The translations under genes were made by a program, and so were the position numbers. From positions 1-5,779 of the forward strand of contig WFPV01000082.1 in NCBI GenBank assembly GCA_015487405.1: a DNA stretch of 5,779 nucleotides. The letters run 5' to 3'. The stretch comes from Aquifex sp. (GTDB lineage Bacteria > Aquificota > Aquificia > Aquificales > Aquificaceae). This document shows positions 1-5,646 of the stretch, piece after piece. The notes beneath the pieces are model-generated. The model did no database searches, was not told the origin of the DNA, and saw only the letters and a list, made by a program, of their open reading frames with translations. How positions within the stretch are numbered: position 1 is the first letter of the stretch; each line of letters starts with the position of its first letter.

Positions 1-568
1 CGAGTTCTATGGCGGTTTTTAAGCTAATCCTATGCCCTACCGAGACGTAAACGGGCTGGGCGTTGTCCTTCGTTCTGACTACAGCTCCTATAATTCTTCC
101 TTTATACCGGAGGTATGTGAAGTCTCCCTTCTTTGGTCCCGGCTCCTTTGCGTATCCGAAGAGTTTGGACTTTGCCACTCCCACGCTCACCTCTCCCGTC
201 TCCACCCCAAAGTGGGAGGCAATCCCGCAACCTCTCGGGTGAGCCACTCCCTGACCATCAACGAAGAAAACGTCCGGCTTCACCTCCGCCGTTTTGTAAA
301 GCTTTAAAAGTAAGGGAAGCTCCCGAAAGGCGAGAAAGGTGGGAATGTAGGGGAAATCCACTACGTCCTCAACCACGTGCTCGTAAATAGGTTTTAGGGT
401 TTCAAGCTCTATAACGACGAGGCTCGCCCAAGCACGGGTAGGGTCCCGCTTTATGTCCTCAAAGGTTAAGTCCATACCTCCTACGGTTTTTATCTCGTCA
501 AAGTCATCCCTCTGGATAACCTTCTTTGCACACTCAAGCTGTATCTTTTTGAGCTTCTCTAAATCCAT
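1..568 (-). CDS. nfi: Endonuclease V (deoxyinosine 3' endonuclease), C-terminus cut by window edge
   Basis: I translated 189 codons by hand, open from the ATG at 568 to the left edge. Endonuclease V cuts DNA at the second phosphodiester bond 3' to deoxyinosine and so starts repair of deaminated adenine, a frequent lesion at high temperature. Motifs in order: GMDLTF with the first catalytic Asp (D33), the PYIP strand-separating wedge (73-76) followed by LAFRE with E83, VDGQG with D104, AHPRGCGIASH with H110, GVAKSKLFG with K133, and VGHRISLKTA (177-186). These match the acidic and lysine active-site residues known from the Thermotoga enzyme. The missing tail, probably 25 to 40 residues, should hold the conserved PEPTR-type segment. 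The start overlaps the synthetase stop by one base (TAATG). No good ribosome site lies at normal distance, so translation probably depends on reinitiation. Odd residues: Gln in place of the usual His in DGHG, and Thr in place of Gly after PYIP. Confidence 0.95.
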   Translation of the reverse strand, partial: MDLEKLKKIQLECAKKVIQRDDFDEIKTVGGMDLTFEDIKRDPTRAWASLVVIELETLKPIYEHVVEDVVDFPYIPTFLAFRELPLLLKLYKTAEVKPDVFFVDGQGVAHPRGCGIASHFGVETGEVSVGVAKSKLFGYAKEPGPKKGDFTYLRYKGRIIGAVVRTKDNAQPVYVSVGHRISLKTAIEL

Positions 569-1770
569 TAAGCTACGGAGAACTCCTTGTTGAGGAAGCG
601 CTTCCAGGTGCTGGGCATGGCATCCAGCTCCTCTTCCGCTATCTTCCTTACCTGCTCCTCTATTCCCTTTATATCCTTCTTGGTTCTTACCTTAACATCG
701 CAGACCTGGGGCTCGTTTATGGGCTTTCCTATCTGGGAAACGAGGTAGCAGTAAGCCTCCTCAACTTCCTCAATCTCGCTAACAACTCTGTCCGCTATTA
801 TGTTGGCAACAACGTTGTAAATCTTTCCTATGTGGGAAACGGGATTCTTTCCCGCGGCAGCTTCCAAGCTCATGGGTCTGTAGGGGGTTATCAGTCCGTT
901 AACTCTGTTTCCTCTTCCCACCTGTCCGTCGTCCCCCTGTTCTGCGGAGGTTCCCGTCACGGTTATGTAAACGCTTTCCCTCTCGGGGTCGTCCGCCGTA
1001 TTTACGAAGACCTCCACTTCCCTGTTCGTTAAGTTAGAAGCCATCTCCTGGACGGCTTTTCTCACTCTTTCCTTCTTTTCTAAGTAGTCTTGCAGGCTGT
1101 CTACGAACTTGCTAACGAAAGCCGCAGCAACCGTTATCCTTATCCTGTCCTTTATCCTGACTCCCATAACCTTTATGTCTTCTCCCACGTAAGGGTGCTC
1201 GTCTTTAAAGGCAGGGGAATTAAGGAGCTGTTCCGTTTCGAAGACTATTCTTTCTAGGTCATCTAAGGGAGCGTATCCCACTCCGAAGGAGGTATCGTTA
1301 GCGAGGGGAACCTCTCCTTTTTGAACGAATCTCAGGAATAAATCCACCAAGTCCTTGCTTCCTGGCTTTATACGGGGATTAACTATGATGTGTCTGTCGG
1401 GGTCCAGGTTTCTTATGTTTTCCTTTATCCATCTTCTCGTGACCTCTATGGCGAGTTCCTCTACAGGTAGGGGCTTTCCGTCCTTTTCTTTGAGAGCTCT
1501 TCCCACGAGGTATATCTCTATAGGGGAAATTACCTCCCCTCCTCCAAAGACGGGGTTTGCCTCTCCTCCCACGAGGAGTGCCTTATCCACATTGTGGTGC
1601 ATAATAGCACCGAACTCTTCTATGTAAAGCTTGGAAAGTTCAACCGAGAGCTCCTCCGCGAGGCTGTCGCATATGGTGTCGGGGTGTCCTACTCCCTTCC
1701 TCTCTACGATTTCCGCATCCTGCTCGTAAACGGGCTGGAAGGTCATAGGAGTGACAACAATGTTTTTCAA
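568..1770 (-). CDS. mat: S-adenosylmethionine synthetase, archaeal type
   Basis: Makes S-adenosylmethionine from methionine and ATP, releasing phosphate and pyrophosphate, in the cytoplasm. The 400-residue protein follows the archaeal MAT family (Methanocaldococcus jannaschii type, about 400 residues) and not the usual bacterial MetK. Visible motifs: ERKGVGHPD (23-31), MHHNVDK (57-63), GGGEVISP (76-83), NDTSFGVGYAPL (158-169), GEDIKVMG (196-203), NTADDPERESVY (257-268), GTSAEQGDDG (273-282), RGNRVNGLI (286-294) and GKNPVSHIGKIYN (307-319). All conserved blocks are intact. The start codon is TTG at 1770. It lies 6 bases behind a perfect AGGAGGT, and the N-terminus then aligns with the archaeal proteins. 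The next in-frame ATG (codon 9, at 1746) would lose the first strand. The gene is divergent from a SAM-dependent methyltransferase and overlaps endonuclease V downstream by one base. The leader is too short to hold a SAM riboswitch. Confidence 0.97.
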   Translation of the reverse strand: MKNIVVTPMTFQPVYEQDAEIVERKGVGHPDTICDSLAEELSVELSKLYIEEFGAIMHHNVDKALLVGGEANPVFGGGEVISPIEIYLVGRALKEKDGKPLPVEELAIEVTRRWIKENIRNLDPDRHIIVNPRIKPGSKDLVDLFLRFVQKGEVPLANDTSFGVGYAPLDDLERIVFETEQLLNSPAFKDEHPYVGEDIKVMGVRIKDRIRITVAAAFVSKFVDSLQDYLEKKERVRKAVQEMASNLTNREVEVFVNTADDPERESVYITVTGTSAEQGDDGQVGRGNRVNGLITPYRPMSLEAAAGKNPVSHIGKIYNVVANIIADRVVSEIEEVEEAYCYLVSQIGKPINEPQVCDVKVRTKKDIKGIEEQVRKIAEEELDAMPSTWKRFLNKEFSVA

Positions 1771-1776
1771 TTCCTT

Positions 1777-1783
1777 ACCTCCT
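1777..1783 (-). promoter_or_regulatory. Strong Shine-Dalgarno site of the SAM synthetase gene
   Basis: AGGAGGT on the minus strand, 6 bases before the TTG at 1770. It decides the start: it sits at ideal distance for TTG and too far (30 bases) for the ATG at 1746. Confidence 0.85.
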
Positions 1784-1806
1784 CGGGGGATATTAAGGAA
1801 ATAAAT

Positions 1807-1835
1807 AGTATATCACCAATAGTTTAAAATCTAAA
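1807..1835 (-). promoter_or_regulatory. Candidate promoter of the SAM synthetase - endonuclease V operon
   Basis: On the minus strand a -35 like TTTAGA (1835-1830, 4 of 6 to consensus) is followed after 17 bases by TATACT (1812-1807, 5 of 6). Transcription would begin near 1800 and give a leader of about 30 bases containing the AGGAGGT site. The -35 element touches the TTTAAAAT box assigned to the opposite gene, so polymerase could not easily occupy both. Assigned by eye; no start site is known. Confidence 0.5.
1823..1830 (+). promoter_or_regulatory. Candidate -10 box (TTTAAAAT) for the methyltransferase gene
   Basis: TTTAAAAT contains TAAAAT (5 of 6 to the -10 consensus) and ends 8 bases before the A of the ATG at 1838. 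Transcription starting 6 to 8 bases past a -10 box would begin at about the start codon, giving a leaderless or nearly leaderless message. No convincing -35 is seen (the best is TAAATA at 1802-1807). The same octamer stands at nearly the same distance before the PfpI-family gene at 5604. Confidence 0.35.
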
Positions 1836-1837
1836 GG

Positions 1838-2806
1838 ATGGCACTGAAAAGTTTCAGGGACTTTATGAAGGAAGCGGTAGAAAGGTATTACTCCTCCGAA
1901 AGGGCTCTAAAGGACTTCTTCACCGCTCCCGAGCTAGACAGGGCATTCGGGGAAGCCTTAGCGGAGTTCTTAGCTCAATACCTCAGGGAGTTTGAGAAAC
2001 CGGCACTCGTAGAGCTTGGAGCCGGAAGAGGAATCTTAGCTAGGGACATACTTTCTTATCTTGAAAGAAACTACCCCGATATATTAAACACACTCACTTA
2101 CTACATATACGAGTTTAGTCCTTACCTCATAGAGAGACAAAGGGAGCTCCTGAAGGATTTTAAGAACGTCATCTGGGTCTCGGAGCTTCCGAAAGTAGAG
2201 GGTGTTATCTTCTCCAATGAGTTCTTTGACGCTCTCCCGGTTCATATAGTGAGAGAAGGGAGGGAGCTCTACGTTAAGGACGATAAAGCTCCTATCTGGC
2301 TCAGCCTTGAGAATGAAAGAGTCAAGGAGTTTTTACACCGTATGGGATACGAAAGCCTGAATCAAATCGTGGAGGTAGGACTGGACGCGGTTGACTTCCT
2401 TAAAAAGGTTTCCGAGAGCCTGAGAGAGGGCTACCACCTCGTTATAGACTACGGCTACACCTCGGAAGAAATTACACGCTTTCCCGAGGGGACGGTCGTA
2501 GCTTACAAGGAGCACAAAGTTATTCAGAATTTAGAAGAAATAATTAAATACGCCGGAGGCGTGGATATTACGGCACATGTGAACTTCTCAGCCCTAATGG
2601 AATACGGAAAAGACTACGGACTTGAGCCTACACTCTTCCAAACCCAGAGGGATTTCTTAATGCACATTCCCACATTTTTGAATGAGTTAGAGAAACTGAG
2701 CTGGGAGGAAACCGCCGAGAGTGTAGAGAGACTCTCCCGCTTAAAGACCATGCTCGTCTCCATGGGAGACAAGTTCAGAGTTCTACTTCAGAGAAAGATG
2801 TCTTAG
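1838..2806 (+). CDS. SAM-dependent methyltransferase, NDUFAF7/MidA family (DUF185)
   Basis: A class I methyltransferase of 322 residues, somewhat short for a family that often runs to 350-400. SAM-binding motif I is VELGAGRGILARDIL (58-72) and the motif II acidic region is YEFSP (91-95). Family blocks: SFRDFM near the N-terminus (5-10), FFTAPEL (27-33), VIFSNEFFDALPVH (123-136), LVIDYGY (201-207), GTVVAYKEHKV (218-228), GGVDITAHVNFSAL (240-253), QTQRDFL (268-274) and MGDKFRVLLQRK (309-320). The mitochondrial member NDUFAF7 methylates an arginine of complex I subunit NDUFS2. A similar role on bacterial NuoD is only a guess. An in-frame stop two codons before the ATG fixes 1838 as the earliest ATG, and the SFxxFM block argues against the later Met10. 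AAAGG abuts the ATG and is too close to act as a ribosome site. The last 24 bases overlap the permease gene on the other strand. Confidence 0.92.
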   Translation: MALKSFRDFMKEAVERYYSSERALKDFFTAPELDRAFGEALAEFLAQYLREFEKPALVELGAGRGILARDILSYLERNYPDILNTLTYYIYEFSPYLIERQRELLKDFKNVIWVSELPKVEGVIFSNEFFDALPVHIVREGRELYVKDDKAPIWLSLENERVKEFLHRMGYESLNQIVEVGLDAVDFLKKVSESLREGYHLVIDYGYTSEEITRFPEGTVVAYKEHKVIQNLEEIIKYAGGVDITAHVNFSALMEYGKDYGLEPTLFQTQRDFLMHIPTFLNELEKLSWEETAESVERLSRLKTMLVSMGDKFRVLLQRKMS

Positions 2807-3589
2807 GAGGTATGCCAACAGGAACAGAAGGAGGGAGATTCCGACAATAGCGCCGCTGGGAGGAAGGTCGTAGTAAAAGGCGACAACTATTCCGCCGACT
2901 ACCGAGATAAGGGAAACCACCGCAGACCAAATCAGGGACATCAGAAAAGAAGAGCCGAGGAGCAATCCCGTCATTGCGGGAATAACCACCAAGGAGGAGG
3001 CGAGGATTATTCCCACAGCCTTTATGCTTGCGACTATAACGAGAGCCGTAAGGGAAGAAAAGGAGTAGTTCATAAGTTTTACATTCACTCCCTTTACCTT
3101 TGCGAGCTCTTCCGAGAAAGTGAGAATCATAAGTTTTTTGTAGAAAAAGAACAAGTAAAAGATAACTATTAAAAAGACGCCGAAGGCGTATGTGAGTTCT
3201 CTTTTAGAAACTACGAGGATGTTTCCAAAGAGGTAAGAAAAGAGGTTCTCCCCGAATCCCTTGACGATACCGAGAATCAGGACAGCGAGGGCTATACCAC
3301 TTGAGAAGATTATCGCTATTGCCGTGTCTCCGGGAACTTTCTTTCCTTTGGTTAGAAACTGAACGAGATTTGCAACCGCAACCGTAAAGATTGCGGTAAA
3401 GAGGTAGGGCTCAACTCCGAACAGGAAGCTCAAGGCTATCCCTCCAAAGGCGGCGTGGGAAAGTCCAGCTCCTAAGAAGGCGAGTCTTTTTAGGATTAGG
3501 TAAACGCCTATGAGTGCGGAGGAAACTCCTATTAAAATTCCCGCAAGTATTCCCCTCTGGATAAAGTCATAACTTAAGAGTTCCATCAA
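2783..3589 (-). CDS. znuB: Zinc/metal ABC transporter permease (ABC-3 family, ZnuB-like)
   Basis: Integral membrane subunit that carries the metal ion across the inner membrane. 268 residues, the usual family length, with about 7 to 8 hydrophobic segments, among them 12-34, 45-58, 62-79, 88-110, 132-150, 175-210, 213-238 and 245-262. Family marks: LAFLGAGLSHAAFGG (36-50), the cytoplasmic loop SEELAKVKGVNV (159-170) that should contact the ATPase, KAVGIILASSLVVIPA (190-205), and YDLPPSGAIVG (240-250). The longest reading begins at TTG (3589) with ATG at the next codon (3586). GAGGGG (3595-3600) lies 5 bases from the TTG and 8 from the ATG, so either may be used. The gene overlaps the upstream ATPase gene by 23 bases and is last in its operon. 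It ends inside the methyltransferase gene of the opposite strand. Zinc is inferred from the binding protein; manganese or iron remain possible. Confidence 0.92.
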   Translation of the reverse strand: MMELLSYDFIQRGILAGILIGVSSALIGVYLILKRLAFLGAGLSHAAFGGIALSFLFGVEPYLFTAIFTVAVANLVQFLTKGKKVPGDTAIAIIFSSGIALAVLILGIVKGFGENLFSYLFGNILVVSKRELTYAFGVFLIVIFYLFFFYKKLMILTFSEELAKVKGVNVKLMNYSFSSLTALVIVASIKAVGIILASSLVVIPAMTGLLLGSSFLMSLIWSAVVSLISVVGGIVVAFYYDLPPSGAIVGISLLLFLLAYLLRHLSLK

Positions 3590-4271
3590 ACAAACCCCTC
3601 AATCCGAACACTTCCTCTATGTAATCAATCGCTCCCTCCGGAGGTCCGAAGTAGCAAACATTCCTGTTCAGACATAAAATCTTATCGCAGTGCTTTAACA
3701 GTATACCGAGGTCGTGAGAGACCATCAGAATAGTTTTTCGGTGGTTCGTCCTTAAATCCAGCAGGACGTTTATAAGGTGGTTCACTGCGTGAACATCCAA
3801 TCCGACGGTTGGCTCGTCAAGGAGGATGAGTTCCGGATTGGAAGAGAGCGCTAAAGCCAATAGCACCCTCTGCTGCTGTCCCCCCGAGAGCTTGTTGAAT
3901 TGCTTTTCAAGAATAGGCTCTATCTTCAGGTATTCCACTAAGTAGGAAAACTCCTTCTTATCGGTAATCACGCTACTCAGAAGCTCCTTGACCTTAGCGG
4001 GAAAGGTGTGCTCCACACTAAGCCTTTGGGGGACGTAGCCTACCATCTTCCAATCCTTGAACCTCTGGACTTCTTGACCAAAGAGGTAAATCTTTCCCCT
4101 CTGGGGCTTGTAAAATCCGAGGAGTAGCTTCATTAAGGTGCTCTTTCCCGCCCCATTCGGACCAACAATTCCGATAAACTCTCCCTTCTCAACGGAAAAG
4201 CTGACATCTTCCAAAACCCAGTTTTTCCCGTCGTAAGAAAAGTAAAGGTTTTCCACCTCTACTATCGGCAT
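3567..4271 (-). CDS. znuC: Zinc/metal ABC transporter ATP-binding protein (ZnuC-like)
   Basis: Cytoplasmic ATPase that drives metal uptake through the ZnuB-like permease. 234 residues, normal for the family. All motifs are intact: Walker A GPNGAGKST (37-45), Q-loop in YVPQR (79-83, Q82), ABC signature LSGGQQQR (128-135), Walker B LILLDEP with E153 (148-154), D-loop GLD (157-159), and switch histidine H186 in VSHD. The ATG at 4271 lies 9 bases behind GAGGAA (4281-4286) and overlaps the end of the binding-protein gene by 10 bases. The overlaps on both sides imply coupled translation and roughly fixed subunit ratios. The sequence alone would fit zinc, manganese or other members of the ABC-3 group; the neighbours narrow it to metal uptake. 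Confidence 0.95.
   Translation of the reverse strand: MPIVEVENLYFSYDGKNWVLEDVSFSVEKGEFIGIVGPNGAGKSTLMKLLLGFYKPQRGKIYLFGQEVQRFKDWKMVGYVPQRLSVEHTFPAKVKELLSSVITDKKEFSYLVEYLKIEPILEKQFNKLSGGQQQRVLLALALSSNPELILLDEPTVGLDVHAVNHLINVLLDLRTNHRKTILMVSHDLGILLKHCDKILCLNRNVCYFGPPEGAIDYIEEVFGLRGLFDGTLKL
3595..3600 (-). promoter_or_regulatory. Ribosome site of the permease gene inside the ATPase coding region
   Basis: GAGGGG on the minus strand within the last codons of the ATPase gene, 5 bases from the TTG at 3589 and 8 from the ATG at 3586. It supports initiation within the 23-base overlap. Confidence 0.5.
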
Positions 4272-5101
4272 CTCAGAGCTTTCCTCAAGGTTTTCAGGTT
4301 TCTTTCCATTATCTTGTAGTAATTATCCCCTTCTGACTCGGGAATTATCTTGACATTTATCTCGTAAACCTCTACTCCATACTCTTCTTTAAGAACCTGA
4401 GCGACCTTGGAAAATGCTCCCTTGGGAATCAAGATAACTTTCAGGTTTCCTTTTTTGATTTCTTTTACTATCCTTGCGAGCTCCTTGGGGGAGACGTCTC
4501 CGTGTCCGTGTTCTTCCCTTATAACTACCTGCTCAAGCCCATAATCCCTCGCTAAGTATCCAAATGCGGGATGAACCGCTCCGAAACGTTTTATCTCACA
4601 TGTAGCGAGTTTTTCCTCGTATTCTTTGTGAAGCTGTGATAATTTTTTATCTGTTTCCTCATAGCTTTTCTTAAAATCCCTTGAAGGAAATACCGATTTA
4701 AGGTCTATGTAAACGTTCTCAGCGACCTTTATCATACGCTTCGGGGATATCCAGAAGTGGGGGTCTTTTCCGAGTTCCTCGTGTCCGTAGAAGAGGAGTT
4801 CTATCCCTTCAGAAAGCTTAAATACCTTTGCCTCCGTTATCTTCTGGATTTTTTCCTCCCACTCTCCGAGGGGAACTCCGCTAACAAAAAGAACCTTTGC
4901 AAGGTGAAGTTTTATAATATCGCGGGGACCCAGCTCATATAAGTGGTAATCCGCTCTTGGGGGAACGAGGCTTTCAACCTTGAAGCCTTCTCCCGCTATA
5001 TCTTTCACTACATCGTAGAAGGGATAAATGGATACAAGAATTAAGTCCCTACCGAAGGTAACTGAAATAAAAAAAAGTAAAAAAAAGAACAGTTTTTTCA
5101 T
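4262..5101 (-). CDS. znuA: Periplasmic metal-binding protein of ABC transporter (ZnuA-like, cluster A-I)
   Basis: Captures the metal ion in the periplasm and delivers it to the ZnuB-like permease. 279 residues. A Sec signal peptide covers about 1-17 (KK then a Phe/Leu-rich core); there is no lipobox Cys, so the protein is probably soluble. Expected ligands: H53 in DYHLYE, H115 in DPHFWISP and H177 in HPAFGYLARDYGL. The third being His rather than Glu points to zinc over manganese. The helical linker is about 120-165. The fourth ligand, usually Asp, appears to be Asn249: counting back from EGDNYY to the like motif of pneumococcal PsaA puts N249 at the ligand position. The first site reads DYH rather than the usual DPH. 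The long His-rich loop of many ZnuA proteins is nearly absent, though H107 and an HGH (198-200) are present. C168 and C278, the only cysteines, could form a disulfide. The start shares ATGA with the stop of the PfpI-family gene; GAGAGG lies 8 bases upstream. Confidence 0.9.
   Translation of the reverse strand: MKKLFFFLLFFISVTFGRDLILVSIYPFYDVVKDIAGEGFKVESLVPPRADYHLYELGPRDIIKLHLAKVLFVSGVPLGEWEEKIQKITEAKVFKLSEGIELLFYGHEELGKDPHFWISPKRMIKVAENVYIDLKSVFPSRDFKKSYEETDKKLSQLHKEYEEKLATCEIKRFGAVHPAFGYLARDYGLEQVVIREEHGHGDVSPKELARIVKEIKKGNLKVILIPKGAFSKVAQVLKEEYGVEVYEINVKIIPESEGDNYYKIMERNLKTLRKALRCR
5069..5086. repeat. Two adjacent 8-base homopolymer runs in the signal-peptide codons of the ZnuA-like gene
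   Basis: A8 at 5069-5076 and A8 at 5079-5086 on the plus strand, separated by GT. In the gene they read as two T8 runs encoding the Phe/Leu core of the signal peptide, within the first 33 bases after the start codon. A further A6 run (sense) follows the ATG. Runs of this length can cause polymerase slippage, but they also encode a normal hydrophobic core, so a special role is not shown. Confidence 0.7.
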
Positions 5102-5604
5102 GCCTTTAGCCTCTCAACGATTAGCTTCGTCATCTGAAGCATTGTAATGGGGTCGGTGGCGGTTATAAGGTTTCCGTCAACCTCCACGGGATTTCCCGTG
5201 TAGTTTGCTCCAGCATTTATAAGGTCGTCCTTTATCGCGAAGAAGCCCGTTACTTTTTTACCTTTCACTATTTTTGCCGAGATGAGAACCCAGGGTCCGT
5301 GGCAGACTGCACAGACGAGTTTCCCTTTATCGTAGTGTTTTTTAACTATATGAAGAACTTCGGGATACCTTCTCAGCCTGTCAGGAGCGTATCCACCGGG
5401 TATGAATACACAGTCAAAATCTTCGTGGTAAACGTCTTTTATAGCTTTATCCGGCTTAAAGCTCATTCCTTTCTTGCCTTTATATTCCTTTACTTTGGGA
5501 GCGGCGGAAACTACTTCAAAACCCTCCTCCTTGAATCTGAGATAGGGATATATAAACTCAACATCCTCAACAAGCTCTTCTAAGAAGATTAATACCTTTT
5601 TCAT
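5098..5604 (-). CDS. PfpI/DJ-1 family protein (C56 peptidase-like, possible glyoxalase/deglycase)
   Basis: 168 residues, nearly the length of Pyrococcus PH1704/PfpI (166), and alignable with it along its length. The nucleophile elbow AVCHGP holds C101 and H102. Other blocks: VEDVEFIYPYLRFKEEGFEV (12-31), FIPGGYAPDRLR (67-78), IKDDLINAGA (124-133), and VDGNLITATDP (142-152). The conserved Glu of the N-terminal block is E13 or nearby. Where PH1704 has the catalytic-triad Glu74, supplied from a neighbouring subunit, this protein has Asp75, a change also common in bacterial relatives. Family activities reported include intracellular peptidase, glyoxalase III and a debated protein deglycase, so the substrate here is unknown. 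The protein is cytoplasmic (no signal). It is first in an operon with a metal importer, its stop sharing ATGA with the next start. No ribosome site precedes the ATG at 5604. Confidence 0.9.
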   Translation of the reverse strand: MKKVLIFLEELVEDVEFIYPYLRFKEEGFEVVSAAPKVKEYKGKKGMSFKPDKAIKDVYHEDFDCVFIPGGYAPDRLRRYPEVLHIVKKHYDKGKLVCAVCHGPWVLISAKIVKGKKVTGFFAIKDDLINAGANYTGNPVEVDGNLITATDPITMLQMTKLIVERLKA

Positions 5605-5612
5605 AACTTAAT

Positions 5613-5642
5613 ATTTTAAAGAGCCTCAAGTATCCGTTTTAA
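5613..5642 (-). promoter_or_regulatory. Candidate promoter of the PfpI-family / metal transporter operon
   Basis: TTTAAAAT at 5620-5613 on the minus strand contains the -10-like TAAAAT (5618-5613). TTAAAA at 5642-5637 could be a -35 (4 of 6, 18-base spacer). The box ends 8 bases before the ATG at 5604, so the message would have almost no leader, in keeping with the lack of a Shine-Dalgarno site. It lies just after the candidate terminator of the upstream gene, where an operon promoter is expected. No clear Zur or Fur palindrome is seen. Confidence 0.35.
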
Positions 5643-5646
5643 GAAG

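Noticed and set aside
32..390. Plus-strand open frames over the left edge
   Set aside because: They are antisense to endonuclease V, whose motifs are clear, and their translations show no family features or ribosome sites.
594..605. Perfect 12-base palindrome GGAAGCGCTTCC, considered as an operator
   Set aside because: It lies inside the SAM synthetase codons and about one such palindrome is expected by chance in a window of this size.
1771..1800. SAM riboswitch before the SAM synthetase gene
   Set aside because: Only 67 bases separate the divergent genes and the likely leader is about 30 bases, too short for any known SAM riboswitch class.
2726..2736. GAGAG-A-CTCTC inverted repeat
   Set aside because: Short, within coding sequence, with no T run and no second copy.
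2756..2770. Perfect inverted repeat GTCTCC-ATG-GGAGAC near the end of the methyltransferase gene, considered as a terminator
   Set aside because: No T run follows on either strand and it encodes the conserved SMGDKF block of the family, so coding constraint explains it.
5299..5583. Plus-strand open frame of 94 codons opposite the PfpI-family gene
   Set aside because: A shadow of a gene with intact catalytic motifs; no ribosome site and no recognisable protein features.
5098..5604. Asp75 of the PfpI-family protein as loss of the catalytic triad
   Set aside because: Asp replaces the Glu74 of PH1704, but GG-x-APD is common in bacterial members of the family, so it is not good evidence of inactivity.
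5605..5646. Zur or Fur operator before the PfpI-family/transporter operon
   Set aside because: AT-rich partial symmetry around AATATT is visible, but arms do not match over more than a few bases and no known Zur or Fur consensus fits.
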